From: Rhodomicrobium sp.
GTDB taxonomy: Bacteria > Pseudomonadota > Alphaproteobacteria > Rhizobiales > HXMU1428-3
Length of the DNA: 64,000 nucleotides
NCBI GenBank assembly: GCA_021604665.1
Contig: BQJK01000004.1
Coordinates: 1-64,000, forward strand
Direction: 5' to 3'
A model generated the notes under the pieces. That model saw only the letters and a list, made by a program, of their open reading frames with translations, was not told the DNA's origin and did not search any database. The translations under genes and the position numbers were made by a program. Positions 18,404 through 27,649 of the stretch are shown piece by piece. Positions within the stretch are counted from its first letter, which is position 1. The number at the start of each line of letters is the position of its first letter.

Positions 18404-19717
18404 TTAGCCCAATAAATAGCCGTTCCGCCGCGAAAGACATGCTGTCCTCGGGCAAACCGAACATTGAAACCCAACTGTAATTTCAGGCAACATATCTCTG
18501 GATAATCGATCAGCCATAGGAATGTTAACCCCTGAAAACAGCATTGTGCTCCTCAACTGCCCCGGCACACCCGGCCGCCCCGGCGTATGAAAACGTGACA
18601 CCGCATAAGCCATAAACTGCTCGCCGCTCGGCATAACAATCAACGCGGAGATAGGATGCATTGGCTGGCTCATGGCCCCATAAATCGGCCATAACGGGCA
18701 GGCGCTGCTATAGCGCGGCAAACTGAAGTTATTCAGGGCTTTCCGGTAAAGCACCGCAGCCGATCCATCACATTCCAATAACCCAAACTGCGAGAAGTCT
18801 TCGTGAGGCGGCAAATGAGCCAACCGCCAAAAGATAAGATGCAAGGGCATTTGATAATGATCAGCAAGCAACAATGGGTTAAACCCAAATCGCTCCGCCT
18901 GTCCAAGAAACGCTTCAACTGGCAACCGCTCAGCACACTCAGCGTAAGCAGAGAGAATACGAACCGAGCGTTGCCGATCAACATTGGAGATAGCCATCCC
19001 ATCGACCAGCTCTTCAATCCGGCTCGCCGCATCAAGCGGGTAAATTGGCCCTTCCAGCTCATCCAGGAAATAGTTTTTACTCTCCAAAAAAGTCTCAACA
19101 CTGCGCTCATCACTCTCACCTTCAAGCGCCTCACCGCTAGGTTCAAAATGCTGCAACACTTCTTCAGCTGTTTTAGATAGTCGTTCACTTTCCGTCATCA
19201 GGTTAGAAAGAAACCGCTGCTGGCGCTCTTCCTGAATATCCGAGCTTGAGCTTAGAATATCAGTTGTCGATCTGATGACAGTAATCGAAGACAGCATCAA
19301 ATGCATCGCTTCGGCAAAGAACGGATCATTCGACATTTTATCCGATAAGGCCTGCATGGTCTGGTCCTTCACCTCGACCTGATCGAATAACCGCTCAATT
19401 AAAGCTGCAAACCCGGGGAACCGCCCAATAAACTCTTCAGTGCGCCCCAATTCAGTTTCTGCGCCAGAGGTTTTTGCAGCAGCCTTTTTTATCCGGTCAA
19501 TCAAGCCCTGATCGGCCCCTTCACTGAGATATCTGGGGTTAATCTCAAGGGCTTTTGCAATTGTAAGCAATGTTTTGCCCGCAATACCGCGCCGATTATG
19601 CTCAATGAGGTTTAGATAGGAAGCAGAGATACCAACTTGCTTGGCCAATCCCACTTGGCTTATTTTTTTGGCACGCCGCCGCTCACGTATCCTGGTACCA
19701 ACTAATGTACGAGACAT
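18404..19717 (-). CDS. XRE-type regulator of the short-chain fatty acyl (ScfR/RamB-like) family
   Basis: A 437-residue DNA-binding protein. Residues about 5-65 are a Cro/CI helix-turn-helix (GTRIRERRRAKKISQVGLAKQ, split here as a family hallmark with YLNLIEHNRRGI). A long helical middle follows. The C-terminal domain (about 300-437) is the DUF2083 type, with CPLW and the terminal cysteine cluster VGFQCSVCPRTACLSR. Relatives RamB and MldR control acetate, glyoxylate or propionate metabolism. The start is the ATG at 19717 with AAGGA 6 bases upstream. It is divergent from a five-gene ABC operon, and two palindromes between them are candidate operators. The middle (about 135-190) resembles a HisKA helix pair without the phosphorylatable His. 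Confidence 0.88.
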   Translation of the reverse strand: MSRTLVGTRIRERRRAKKISQVGLAKQVGISASYLNLIEHNRRGIAGKTLLTIAKALEINPRYLSEGADQGLIDRIKKAAAKTSGAETELGRTEEFIGRFPGFAALIERLFDQVEVKDQTMQALSDKMSNDPFFAEAMHLMLSSITVIRSTTDILSSSSDIQEERQQRFLSNLMTESERLSKTAEEVLQHFEPSGEALEGESDERSVETFLESKNYFLDELEGPIYPLDAASRIEELVDGMAISNVDRQRSVRILSAYAECAERLPVEAFLGQAERFGFNPLLLADHYQMPLHLIFWRLAHLPPHEDFSQFGLLECDGSAAVLYRKALNNFSLPRYSSACPLWPIYGAMSQPMHPISALIVMPSGEQFMAYAVSRFHTPGRPGVPGQLRSTMLFSGVNIPMADRLSRDMLPEITVGFQCSVCPRTACLSRRNGYLLG

Positions 19718-19755
19718 CACTTTTCCTTTGTGAATCTGCGGGTTAAGCCACTATC

Positions 19756-19771
19756 TGTAAATTAATTTACA
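19756..19771. promoter_or_regulatory. Perfect 16-bp palindrome, candidate operator of the XRE regulator
   Basis: TGTAAATTAATTTACA is a perfect inverted repeat 38 bases upstream of the regulator start. It shares TGTAAA/TTTACA half-sites with the second palindrome at 19832, which suggests autoregulation. Assignment to this regulator is inference. Confidence 0.6.
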
Positions 19772-19830
19772 CTTTCCACCGACATACATTTAAATAATTT
19801 TCAAAATTTTGCAATAAAAACAATCACCTA

Positions 19831-19858
19831 TTGTAAAGTTTACACATCGGTCTAAAGT
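19831..19858 (+). promoter_or_regulatory. Candidate promoter of the ABC operon overlapping a second palindrome
   Basis: TGTAAAGTTTACA at 19832-19844 is a perfect inverted repeat around a central G. It overlaps TTGTAA (19831-19836), which with TAAAGT (19853-19858) at 16-base spacing forms a plausible -35/-10 pair reading into the binding-protein gene. The centres of the two palindromes are about 75 bases apart, close to seven helical turns. Confidence 0.5.
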
Positions 19859-19944
19859 AGCGATGTCTGAAGTTTCTGATTAAAAAAGATGCGCCAAGAT
19901 GTCTATTTAATCAGATTACAAAGAATTTTTGGGAGGAAACCTAA

Positions 19945-21285
19945 ATGTCTAAGCAATTCACACGTCGTGGCGTGCTGAAGACGGGTGCTGCTGTTAGCGC
20001 CGGTCTGGCCATGCCTACGATTTTTACCAGTTCAGCATCTGCATATATGAATGAGCCGAAAGGTGCCACAGTCACCCTCGGTTTCAATGTGCCTCAATCA
20101 GGGCCATATGCAGATGAAGGTGCTGACGAACTGCGCGCCTACAAGCTCGCAGTTGAGCATCTAAATGGCGGCGGCGACGGCGGCATGATGAAAACATTTT
20201 CATCTAAAGCACTAAAGGGTAACGGCATCCTTGGTAAAAAGGTGGCCTATGTAACAGGTGACACCCAAACCAAATCAGATGCAGCTCGTGCATCAGCTAA
20301 ATCCATGATCGAAAAAGACGGCGCAGTAATGATCACCGGCGGTTCATCCTCTGGCGTGGCGATTGCTGTTCAGGGTCTTTGCCAGGAAGCTGGCGTCATT
20401 TTCATGGCTGGCCTTACCCACTCAAACGACACCACTGGTAAAGATAAGAAAGCCAATGGCTTCCGTCACTTCTTTAATGGCCAAATGTCCGCTTCAGCGC
20501 TGGCACCTGTGCTTGAAAAGAACTACGGCAAAGACCGCAAAGCTTACCACCTCACAGCTGATTACACCTGGGGTTGGACACAGCAAAAATCCATCGCGGC
20601 CGCTACAGAAGCCATGGGTTGGCAAACGGTGAAAAATGTACTCACCCCCCTCGCCACAACTGACTTCTCATCATATATCGCCCCTGTATTGAACTCTGGC
20701 GCAGATGTTCTCGTCCTGAACCATTACGGCGGCAACATGATCAACTCACTGACATCTGCTGTACAGTTCGGCCTGCGTGACAAGCAAGTGAATGGCAAAA
20801 ACTTTGAAATCGTTGTGCCACTTTACTCACGCCTGATGGCCCGCGGTGCTGGCAAAAACGTTAAAGGCATCTTCGGTTCCACAAACTGGCATTGGTCCTT
20901 GTCAGACGAAGGCTCAAAAGCCTTTGTTAAATCCTTCGGTGAGAAATATGGCTTCCCGCCATCACAGGCAGCACACACATGCTACTGCCAGACACTTCTC
21001 TATGCTGATGCAGTCGAGCGCGCAGGTACCTTCAACCCCTGCGGCGTAGCAGAAGCACTCGAAGGCTTTAAATTCGACGGTCTCGGCAACGGCCCTGTTG
21101 AATATCGCAAAGAAGATCACCAGTGCTTTAAAGACGTTATCGTTGTGAAGGGTAAAGAAAAACCAACATCACAATTCGACGTACTTGAAGTTGTTGAAGT
21201 GACACCACGTGCTCAAGTTGAGTACCCGGTTGATCATCCAATGTTTGCTGGTGGCAACCTGGGTAAATGTAACTCAGGCGCATAA
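19945..21285 (+). CDS. ABC transporter substrate-binding protein, Tat-exported
   Basis: A 446-residue periplasmic binding protein of the Leu/Ile/Val (Peripla_BP_6) class. The N-terminus carries a twin-arginine signal (FTRRGVLKTGAAVSAGLAMP) with cleavage likely near ASA-YM at about 33. The mature part shows the family's first strand (TLGFNVPQSGPYADEGADE) and the Ser/Gly ligand loop GGSSSGVAIA near residue 133. GGGAGG precedes the ATG. It is followed, behind a hairpin, by two permeases and two ATPases, so it gives the transporter its specificity. The ligand cannot be read from sequence; amino acids, amides, urea or small acids are all possible. Codon bias (GCT, GCA, ACA) suggests high expression. 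Confidence 0.92.
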   Translation: MSKQFTRRGVLKTGAAVSAGLAMPTIFTSSASAYMNEPKGATVTLGFNVPQSGPYADEGADELRAYKLAVEHLNGGGDGGMMKTFSSKALKGNGILGKKVAYVTGDTQTKSDAARASAKSMIEKDGAVMITGGSSSGVAIAVQGLCQEAGVIFMAGLTHSNDTTGKDKKANGFRHFFNGQMSASALAPVLEKNYGKDRKAYHLTADYTWGWTQQKSIAAATEAMGWQTVKNVLTPLATTDFSSYIAPVLNSGADVLVLNHYGGNMINSLTSAVQFGLRDKQVNGKNFEIVVPLYSRLMARGAGKNVKGIFGSTNWHWSLSDEGSKAFVKSFGEKYGFPPSQAAHTCYCQTLLYADAVERAGTFNPCGVAEALEGFKFDGLGNGPVEYRKEDHQCFKDVIVVKGKEKPTSQFDVLEVVEVTPRAQVEYPVDHPMFAGGNLGKCNSGA

Positions 21286-21347
21286 GCTCTACCTTGAACG
21301 GGAAAAGTGCATCCCAAGTGTAAAGTCCCACATGGGGTCACACTTTG

Positions 21348-21378
21348 GGTCACGCCGGTAAATTCCGGCGTGACCTTT
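21348..21378 (+). terminator. Intercistronic hairpin after the binding-protein gene
   Basis: An 11-bp GC-rich stem (GGTCACGCCGG at 21348-21358 with 21365-21375) with a 6-base loop and only TTT following. Such a partial terminator or 3' stabiliser often keeps binding-protein mRNA in excess over permease mRNA. Confidence 0.75.
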
Positions 21379-21451
21379 CCCCTTCTTCTAGGTTGTTTAT
21401 CCAGACGCGATGCTACCATTCATAATAATTACGAAATTGGCTTGGTGAGAT

Positions 21452-22498
21452 ATGGACTCGATCCTTCTACAAATACTCAATGGTCTCGATAAGGGCAGCG
21501 CCTATGCGCTAATCGCCCTCGGATTGACCCTGATCTTCGGTACACTTGGCGTCGTCAATTTTGCTCATGGCGCGCTATTCATGATCGGCGCTTTTTGTGT
21601 TGTTACACTCCAGCGCATACTCAATATTTCTACCGTAAAAATTGACCCTTCTAAAACAGACTTTCTTGGTAACCCATTGGAAGTAAAGACACCATACGTG
21701 GTCAATTGGTTTGGAGAAGCAACGGGCAACGCCATAATAAATTGGTCCGTACCGCTGGCTATTCTCCTGGCTATTCCGGTCATGCTGCTCATTGGCTATG
21801 CCATGGAGCGCGGCCTCATCAAACACTTCTACAAGCGTCCCCACGCAGATCAAATCCTGGTCACCTTTGGCCTCGCCATTGTCCTACAAGAAATTATCAA
21901 AGCATTTTACGGCGCCAACCCAATCCCCGCCCCGGCACCTGAGCTGTTCCGCGGGTCTTTCGATTTTGGTGTTCTTCTCGGCATGGCAGAAAACTCCGTC
22001 ATCTACCCATATTGGCGGTTAATTTATTTTGCCTTCTCGGCCCTCATAATTGGGTTAGTGTTTGCTTTCCTGAAGTTCACAACCTTCGGCATGGTTGTTC
22101 GCGCCGGCATGGCAGATAGAGAAACTGTTGGCCTCCTCGGCATCAACATCGACCGAAAATTCACATTCATGTTTGCGATCGCCGCGGTCGTCGCTGGGCT
22201 AGCCGGTGTTATGTACGCCCCGATTAACTCACCCAACTATCATATGGGCATGGATTTTCTCGTCCTGAGTTTTGTTGTTGTGGTTGTTGGCGGCATGGGT
22301 TCGCTACCAGGCGCAGTGCTCGCAGGCTTCCTTCTCGGCATTCTTGAAAGTTTCGCCTCAATGAACCAGGTGAAATCCTTTTTCGAAGCGCTCTTTCTAC
22401 CATCCATTGACCAAATCATTATTTATCTGGTCGCGATCATCATTCTCTTGACCCGCCCCCGTGGGCTGATGGGTCGTAAAGGTGTGATGGAGGAATAA
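21452..22498 (+). CDS. Branched-chain amino acid-type ABC permease (LivH-like)
   Basis: A 348-residue inner-membrane protein of the LivH/BPD_transp_2 family with about eight helices. The N-terminal signature [22 protein letters not shown] and [13 protein letters not shown] is classical, and the ATPase-coupling region [17 protein letters not shown] near residue 219 is intact. An insertion of about 35 residues after the second helix (around residues 53-85) is longer than in simple LivH. GGTGAG precedes the ATG at 21452. The stop is one base before the next permease, so the two are coupled. Confidence 0.92.
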   Translation: MDSILLQILNGLDKGSAYALIALGLTLIFGTLGVVNFAHGALFMIGAFCVVTLQRILNISTVKIDPSKTDFLGNPLEVKTPYVVNWFGEATGNAIINWSVPLAILLAIPVMLLIGYAMERGLIKHFYKRPHADQILVTFGLAIVLQEIIKAFYGANPIPAPAPELFRGSFDFGVLLGMAENSVIYPYWRLIYFAFSALIIGLVFAFLKFTTFGMVVRAGMADRETVGLLGINIDRKFTFMFAIAAVVAGLAGVMYAPINSPNYHMGMDFLVLSFVVVVVGGMGSLPGAVLAGFLLGILESFASMNQVKSFFEALFLPSIDQIIIYLVAIIILLTRPRGLMGRKGVMEE

Positions 22499-22499
22499 A

Positions 22500-23702
22500 A
22501 TGTTTTCAGAAACTCGTAAAAATGACCACCTCTTACTACTGCTATTCGCAATCGTAACCCTTGCAGGTCCTATTTTGCTCGCCCCCTTGGGCGCGGGCTA
22601 CCCTGACCTGCTGCAACGGTTCTGCATCTTTGGCATTTTCGCCATTGGCTTTAATATCCTTTTTGGTCTGACCGGCTATCTCTCCTTCGGTCATGCTGCC
22701 TTCCTCGGTGTCGGCTCCTATTCTGCCGTCTGGATGTTTAAGTTACTGACGATGAATGTCATCCCGGCATTAATCCTCGCGGTATTAATTGCCGGGCTTT
22801 TCTCACTGCTCATCGGCTACATATCTTTAAGACGTTCGGGTATTTACTTCTCCATCCTCACCCTCGCCTTCGCCCAGATGAGCTTCAGCCTCGCCTATTC
22901 GGTACTTACACCGATCACCAATGGCGAGACAGGGTTGCAACTGTCACTCAAAGACCCACGCATTCTTGATGCAACAAACACCTCAGGCTCACTGCCCTCA
23001 ACCAACCTGTTCGGTTTGACTATGAACTCTACCGCCAAGGTTGATTTTCTCGGCATGACATTGCAATTCAACATCGGCTTCTATTTCTGCGCTATAATGT
23101 TGATCATCGCGTTTTATATCTCAATGCGCATCTTCCGCTCTCCATTCGGGCTTATGCTGCGCGCGATTAAAACAAACCAAACACGCCTCAATTACACTGG
23201 CATAAACACAAGACCATATACTCTCGCAGCCTTCGTAATCTCTGGCATGTATGCCGGGCTTGCCGGCGGCCTGATGGCCTGCACCGACCCGTTAGCCGGT
23301 GCGGAACGCATGCAATGGACAGCCTCAGGTGAGGTGGTGTTAATGACCATTCTTGGCGGTGCCGGCACATTACTCGGCCCTGTTCTTGGCGCAGGTTTCA
23401 TTAAATATTTTGAAAATATCTTCTCTAAAATCAATGACAACGTGCTGCACAACACCTTCGCCTTCCTACCGGATGGCTTGGAAGACTTCGTCGTTAGCAT
23501 TCTCCACGTCTTTGTTGGCAAAGGCTGGCACCTGACACTCGGCGTCTTGTTTATGATGGTTGTTATTTTCTTGCCAGGCGGTCTTATAGAAGGCGCAAAC
23601 CGCATCTTGTCCTGGCTGAGAACTCGCGGCAAAGCAGGTGATAATACGGCAGAATCAAAAGAAACCACCACAACCAAAACCGCTGTGAACCCTGCTGAAT
23701 AA
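22500..23702 (+). CDS. Branched-chain amino acid-type ABC permease (LivM-like)
   Basis: A 400-residue LivM-type permease with about ten helices. Signature segments [20 protein letters not shown] near residue 50 and the coupling loop [18 protein letters not shown] near residue 218 are intact. The C-terminal 25 residues (after WLRTRGKAG) are a hydrophilic Thr/Lys-rich tail not needed in shorter homologues. It pairs with the preceding permease to form the transmembrane channel. It begins one base after the previous stop with a GGAGG site inside that gene. Confidence 0.92.
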   Translation: MFSETRKNDHLLLLLFAIVTLAGPILLAPLGAGYPDLLQRFCIFGIFAIGFNILFGLTGYLSFGHAAFLGVGSYSAVWMFKLLTMNVIPALILAVLIAGLFSLLIGYISLRRSGIYFSILTLAFAQMSFSLAYSVLTPITNGETGLQLSLKDPRILDATNTSGSLPSTNLFGLTMNSTAKVDFLGMTLQFNIGFYFCAIMLIIAFYISMRIFRSPFGLMLRAIKTNQTRLNYTGINTRPYTLAAFVISGMYAGLAGGLMACTDPLAGAERMQWTASGEVVLMTILGGAGTLLGPVLGAGFIKYFENIFSKINDNVLHNTFAFLPDGLEDFVVSILHVFVGKGWHLTLGVLFMMVVIFLPGGLIEGANRILSWLRTRGKAGDNTAESKETTTTKTAVNPAE

Positions 23703-23715
23703 GGACCATAGAAAC

Positions 23716-24471
23716 ATGGGAATTCTTGAAGTAAAAAATGTAAACAAGAGCTTCAGCGGCCTGAAAGCATTGCAAAATGTAAATCTCAGCGTTGAAGAAG
23801 GTAAAATACATGCCATCATCGGCCCTAACGGAGCCGGCAAATCGACCCTGTTGAACTGCTTCATTGGCAAACTGTTACCAGATAGTGGCACCGTCACCTT
23901 TGATGGCCAATCACTCCTTGGCATACCGCCACATAAAATCAACCAAACCGGGGTTAGCCGCGTTTTCCAAACTCCTGAAATCTTCACAGATCTCAGCGTT
24001 ATCGATAATGTGATGATCCCCTGTTTTGCCAGAAGAGACGGCAGCTTCTCACTTCACGCGGTCAAACGCGTTGAGGATGAAGCCGAAGTCAGAGACAAAG
24101 CTGAGCAGATGCTGGTTGATGTAAATATGGCAGACAAACGCGACATGACCGCCTCATCACTTTCAAGAGGTGATAAGCGCCGGCTTGAAATGGCCATGTG
24201 CCTGGCACAAGACCCAAAACTATTGCTACTTGATGAACCAACAGCAGGCATGGCCCGGGCAGATACAAACAATACCATTGAGCTTCTTGCTGATATCCAA
24301 AGCAAACGCCACATCACCATGGCTGTCATCGAGCATGACATGCATGTGGTCTTTTCTCTGGCACAGAAAATTTCAGTCCTCGCCCAAGGCACTGTCATCG
24401 TTGAAGATTTGCCAGAAAATATTAAAGGCAACCCCAAAGTACAAGAAGCCTATCTCGGAGGCGCACACTAA
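23716..24471 (+). CDS. ABC transporter ATP-binding protein (LivG-like)
   Basis: A 251-residue ATPase of the LivG group. Walker A GPNGAGKST is near residue 36, the Q-loop VFQTPEIF near 85, Walker B LLLLDEP near 169 and the switch His in VIEHDM near 203. The signature is unusual: LSRGDKRRLE where LSGGQ or LSYGQ is normal, so the second Gly is kept but the Gln is replaced by Asp. The gene overlaps livF-like at ATG/TAA (24471). It energises the two permeases together with the next gene. Confidence 0.92.
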   Translation: MGILEVKNVNKSFSGLKALQNVNLSVEEGKIHAIIGPNGAGKSTLLNCFIGKLLPDSGTVTFDGQSLLGIPPHKINQTGVSRVFQTPEIFTDLSVIDNVMIPCFARRDGSFSLHAVKRVEDEAEVRDKAEQMLVDVNMADKRDMTASSLSRGDKRRLEMAMCLAQDPKLLLLDEPTAGMARADTNNTIELLADIQSKRHITMAVIEHDMHVVFSLAQKISVLAQGTVIVEDLPENIKGNPKVQEAYLGGAH

Positions 24472-25229
24472 TGCTGGATACCAAAACCCAAAAAGATAAA
24501 AACGCCAACCATGCCTCAACCGCCCCGGCTTATTTCTCCGCTTGGGATATTCACGCTTATTACGGTGAAAGCTACATCGTGCAAGGCGTCAGCATGAACA
24601 TCCATGAAGGTGAAATTCTCGCCCTCCTTGGTCGTAACGGTGCAGGCAAAACCTCAACATTGCGCGCCATAGCCCGCCTTAGTGACCCGGAATTACGCCA
24701 CGGCGAAATCTGGCTCGACCATAAGCCCCTGCATTTAATGCAAGCCTATGAAGCGGCGCAAGTTGGCATTGGCCTTGTGCCAGAAGATCGGCGCATCATT
24801 CAAGGGTTAACCGTAGAGGAAAATCTACAGCTAGCTCAAATCGAAGAGCCAATCGGCTGGTCGATCGAGCGTATTTACGATCTTTTCCCGCGCCTTGGTG
24901 AGCGCCGCACCCAAGAAGGCACCACCCTTTCAGGCGGTGAACAACAAATGTTGGCCATTGGCCGCGCCCTGGCAAGAGACATCAAACTACTACTCTTAGA
25001 TGAACCATATGAAGGGCTCGCCCCCGTTATTGTTCAGGAGATTGAAAAAACTTTGCACCACATTCGCGAGCAGGGGATGACAACTGTGATTGTTGAACAA
25101 AACGCCGTTGCCGCTCTCAATCTCGCCGATCGGGCCATCATCCTGGATACTGGCCATGTGGTCTATGATGGCAGTGCAAAAGAAGTGCTTGAGAACGAAG
25201 AGCTGCGCCACGAATATTTGGCCATTTAA
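24471..25229 (+). CDS. ABC transporter ATP-binding protein (LivF-like)
   Basis: A 252-residue ATPase of the LivF group. Walker A GRNGAGKTS is near residue 55, signature LSGGEQQML near 153, Walker B LLLLDEPYEGLAP near 174 and the His in VIVEQN (here Gln-Asn, as in LivF) near 207. The first 25 residues (LDTKTQKDKNANHAS) are a hydrophilic extension before the usual start of strand 1. Its ATG overlaps the stop of the previous gene by one base. It completes a full binding protein, two-permease, two-ATPase set. Confidence 0.92.
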   Translation: MLDTKTQKDKNANHASTAPAYFSAWDIHAYYGESYIVQGVSMNIHEGEILALLGRNGAGKTSTLRAIARLSDPELRHGEIWLDHKPLHLMQAYEAAQVGIGLVPEDRRIIQGLTVEENLQLAQIEEPIGWSIERIYDLFPRLGERRTQEGTTLSGGEQQMLAIGRALARDIKLLLLDEPYEGLAPVIVQEIEKTLHHIREQGMTTVIVEQNAVAALNLADRAIILDTGHVVYDGSAKEVLENEELRHEYLAI

Positions 25230-25423
25230 CATATTTCGCCGCATCGCTGCTCAAAGCCACATCGCGACACAAATAACGTCAGAAGTTTGAGGCCTCAGTG
25301 ATTTTGAGCCCAGGACTTCAAAAGAAATAATCCACACACCCAGTATACGGTAATTTTTTACCTAGCCGACAAAAGGATTATGACGCAGGATATAAGACCT
25401 AAAGAAAGCGGAAGAGAGAGACC

Positions 25424-26092
25424 TTGAAAATTCTTGTCATGGAACATGGTACTTACTGCAATCCGCGCATTTCCAGCCTTCTGGATCACACGCGCAACGC
25501 AGTCGATTCCGTTGATTCCATTGAAGATTTAGAGGATCACATTTCAGTTGGCCAATATGACTATGTGACCTTGGATCTCTCCTCGCTGGAATTTAATGCA
25601 GAAGACGCGGTTTCCACCTGCAATCGCCGCGTCAAACAAACACCAATCCTGGTTGTTCTCTCACCGGCAAATCGCAATATTATCTCAAAATTACTGGATC
25701 TCGGCGCCGATGATTTCATCCTGCGCCCCTTTGAAGATGAAGATTTTTACGCCCGTGTGACATCGCTGTTAAAACGGACAAAAGTGATAAATTATAAGGT
25801 TCAGGAATTTGGCGCGCTGCGGTTTGATGTGGTGACAGGCATGGTCTCTGTAAATAATAAATATTTAGAACTAACAAAAAGAGAGCATGGTGTTTTAGAG
25901 ATATTATTTCGCTCAAAGGGCAACATGGTAAGTAAAGATCAGATTGCAGAAAAGTTATTCTCTACAGATGATGATGCCGATACTTCAAGTATACGAATCT
26001 ATGTTTCACGCCTTCGCCAAAAAATTAAGGGCTCAGGCATGTCTATTCGCTCGATTCGGGGCATGGGTTACTCTTTAGACTTAGAAAATTAG
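25424..26092 (+). CDS. Orphan OmpR-family response regulator with altered receiver
   Basis: A 222-residue regulator with a receiver (about 1-118) and a winged-helix DNA-binding domain (about 125-220; LTKREHGVLEILF, SSIRIYVSRLRQKI, IRSIRGMGYSL). The start is a TTG at 25424 behind GAGAGAG. In the receiver Asp51 is retained (YVTLDLSS), but the acidic pair is reduced to Glu7-His8, the LP..G loop is missing, and the conserved Lys is Arg in ILRPF. It may therefore work with little or no phosphorylation. No kinase is adjacent. The porin 230 bases downstream is a natural target, with an 11-bp-spaced direct repeat in its upstream region. Confidence 0.87.
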   Translation: MKILVMEHGTYCNPRISSLLDHTRNAVDSVDSIEDLEDHISVGQYDYVTLDLSSLEFNAEDAVSTCNRRVKQTPILVVLSPANRNIISKLLDLGADDFILRPFEDEDFYARVTSLLKRTKVINYKVQEFGALRFDVVTGMVSVNNKYLELTKREHGVLEILFRSKGNMVSKDQIAEKLFSTDDDADTSSIRIYVSRLRQKIKGSGMSIRSIRGMGYSLDLEN

Positions 26093-26100
26093 GTTTTTTT

Positions 26101-26125
26101 GTGCAAACATTCGGTAATGTTGCAC
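26101..26125. other. Hairpin behind the orphan regulator gene
   Basis: GTGCA-A-ACATT (26101-26111) can pair with AATGT-TGCAC (26116-26125) around a CGGT loop with one bulged A. Seven T lie before it rather than after, so it is not a classical terminator on the plus strand. It may be a 3'-end structure or operator. Confidence 0.45.
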
Positions 26126-26138
26126 CTAAGACACATGT

Positions 26139-26157
26139 ATGAAACTTACATGAAACT
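26139..26157 (+). promoter_or_regulatory. 11-bp-period direct repeat upstream of the porin gene
   Basis: ATGAAACT occurs at 26139-26146 and again at 26150-26157, an 11-base offset. OmpR-family dimers bind head-to-tail to repeats with this spacing. Its place between the orphan regulator and the porin makes it a candidate binding site. Confidence 0.4.
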
Positions 26158-26329
26158 ATATTGGGTTAAATTCAGTACATGGTTTTACAACGTATTAGCC
26201 ATTTTTATGGACGGAAATAAAACTGTTGGAATTCGTTATCAGTTTCTAAAACACAAATTAACGAATGAATTTTTTTAGAATGTATGAGCGAATTCTAGCT
26301 CTTATTTCACATTTTGGGGGATGAACACT

Positions 26330-27580
26330 GTGGGAATTTTTAATAAATATTCACTAACTGCCGCAGCCGCTGCACTGGCATTCAGTACAGCACCTGCGAT
26401 AGCAGCTGACTTTGGTGGAGATTGTTGCGCGGATCTTGAAGAACGGGTTGCAACACTTGAAGCCACAACAGCTCGCAAAGGCAACCGCAAGGTGTCTCTG
26501 GTTATTTCAGGCCAGGTCAACCAAGCCCTGATGATCTGGGATGACGGTGAAGACACCGACGCTTACGTTATCAATAACGGTAACTCAAGCACTCGCATTC
26601 GCTTCAAAGGCGGTGCTAAAATTAATCATGACTGGTCAGCCGGTTATTACCTTGAAGTTGAAGTCAGAAGCACTATGAGCTTCCGTCTGACACAAAACGA
26701 TGATGACGGCACAAATCCAGGCGGCATTGATATCCGCCAGTCAAATATGTGGATTGCCAGCAAAACATTCGGTAAATTGACCATCGGTCAACAATCTCCA
26801 GCCACAGACGACTTAGCATTCTATGGCTCAGTAGCTGGAATTGCTGGTCATTATCAGCCAGATTGGCATTACGGTCAAAATATGTTCCTTGCTAACTCAG
26901 CAGGTGGTCTTTCAGGCGTTCAACTTTCTGAACTTTCAGGCTCTGTAAATGGCTTCCTGTTCTTTGACGGTACAATCCGCCAGAATGTAGTCCGTTACGA
27001 CACACCAACAATTGCTGGTTTCGTACTCTCTGCCTCTTGGGGTGAAGATGACTTTTATGACGTAGCCCTGAGATATGCAGGCGCATGGGGTGATTTCACT
27101 GTTAAAGGTGCAATTGGATATTCCGTATTTGAAAATCCAGATGCTTCTAAAAACGCAGTAAACGCAAATAAAGCTGGTGCTGTCGCTGCAGGTGATGAAG
27201 AATCTCTGAGTGCTTCTGCAGGCATCATGCACACACCAACAGGTTTATTTGCTCACTTCGCTTGGCGTTCATATGAGTATGATATGAACCAAGTCGACTC
27301 ACAAGGCTACCAGGTTCAAGCCGGTATCAAAAACCGCTGGAACTCACTTGGCGCAACAGCCATCTACGGTGCTTACACAAATGTAGAAGATGGCCATGTT
27401 CGCAACGATAACGGCATCACCTCTTCTGAGATTGATCGCTGGAGTGTTGGTGCAACACAATGGATCGACGCCGCAGCTATGGAACTCTATGTGGTTTATG
27501 ATCACACAGAAGCCGAAGCAGTTGGCTTCGCCTTTGAAGACTTTGATACAGTAACCATCGGTGGCCGTATCAAGTTCTAA
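26330..27580 (+). CDS. Outer-membrane porin, alphaproteobacterial type
   Basis: A general porin of about 416 residues. It has a Sec signal peptide (IFNKYSLTAAAAALAFS... APAIAA), then a short coiled coil (CCADLEERVATLEATTARKG) typical of rhizobial porins, then a 16-strand type beta-barrel of alternating residues ending in the terminal Phe (GGRIKF). The start is probably the GTG at 26330: GGGGG at 26316-26320 is correctly spaced for it but abuts the upstream ATG at 26321. It forms trimeric channels for small hydrophilic solutes. Codon bias suggests strong expression, and a strong terminator follows. The orphan regulator upstream is its likely controller. Confidence 0.92.
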   Translation: MGIFNKYSLTAAAAALAFSTAPAIAADFGGDCCADLEERVATLEATTARKGNRKVSLVISGQVNQALMIWDDGEDTDAYVINNGNSSTRIRFKGGAKINHDWSAGYYLEVEVRSTMSFRLTQNDDDGTNPGGIDIRQSNMWIASKTFGKLTIGQQSPATDDLAFYGSVAGIAGHYQPDWHYGQNMFLANSAGGLSGVQLSELSGSVNGFLFFDGTIRQNVVRYDTPTIAGFVLSASWGEDDFYDVALRYAGAWGDFTVKGAIGYSVFENPDASKNAVNANKAGAVAAGDEESLSASAGIMHTPTGLFAHFAWRSYEYDMNQVDSQGYQVQAGIKNRWNSLGATAIYGAYTNVEDGHVRNDNGITSSEIDRWSVGATQWIDAAAMELYVVYDHTEAEAVGFAFEDFDTVTIGGRIKF

Positions 27581-27620
27581 ACTTTTAAGAAGAGTTTCTA
27601 ACTTTTCCTATTCCAACTTT

Positions 27621-27649
27621 AAGGGCCTCCCACCGGAGGCCCTTTTTTT
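27621..27649 (+). terminator. Rho-independent terminator of the porin gene
   Basis: A 10-bp stem (AAGGGCCTCC at 27621-27630 with 27635-27644), a CACC loop and a run of seven T. It lies 40 bases after the porin stop codon. Confidence 0.93.
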
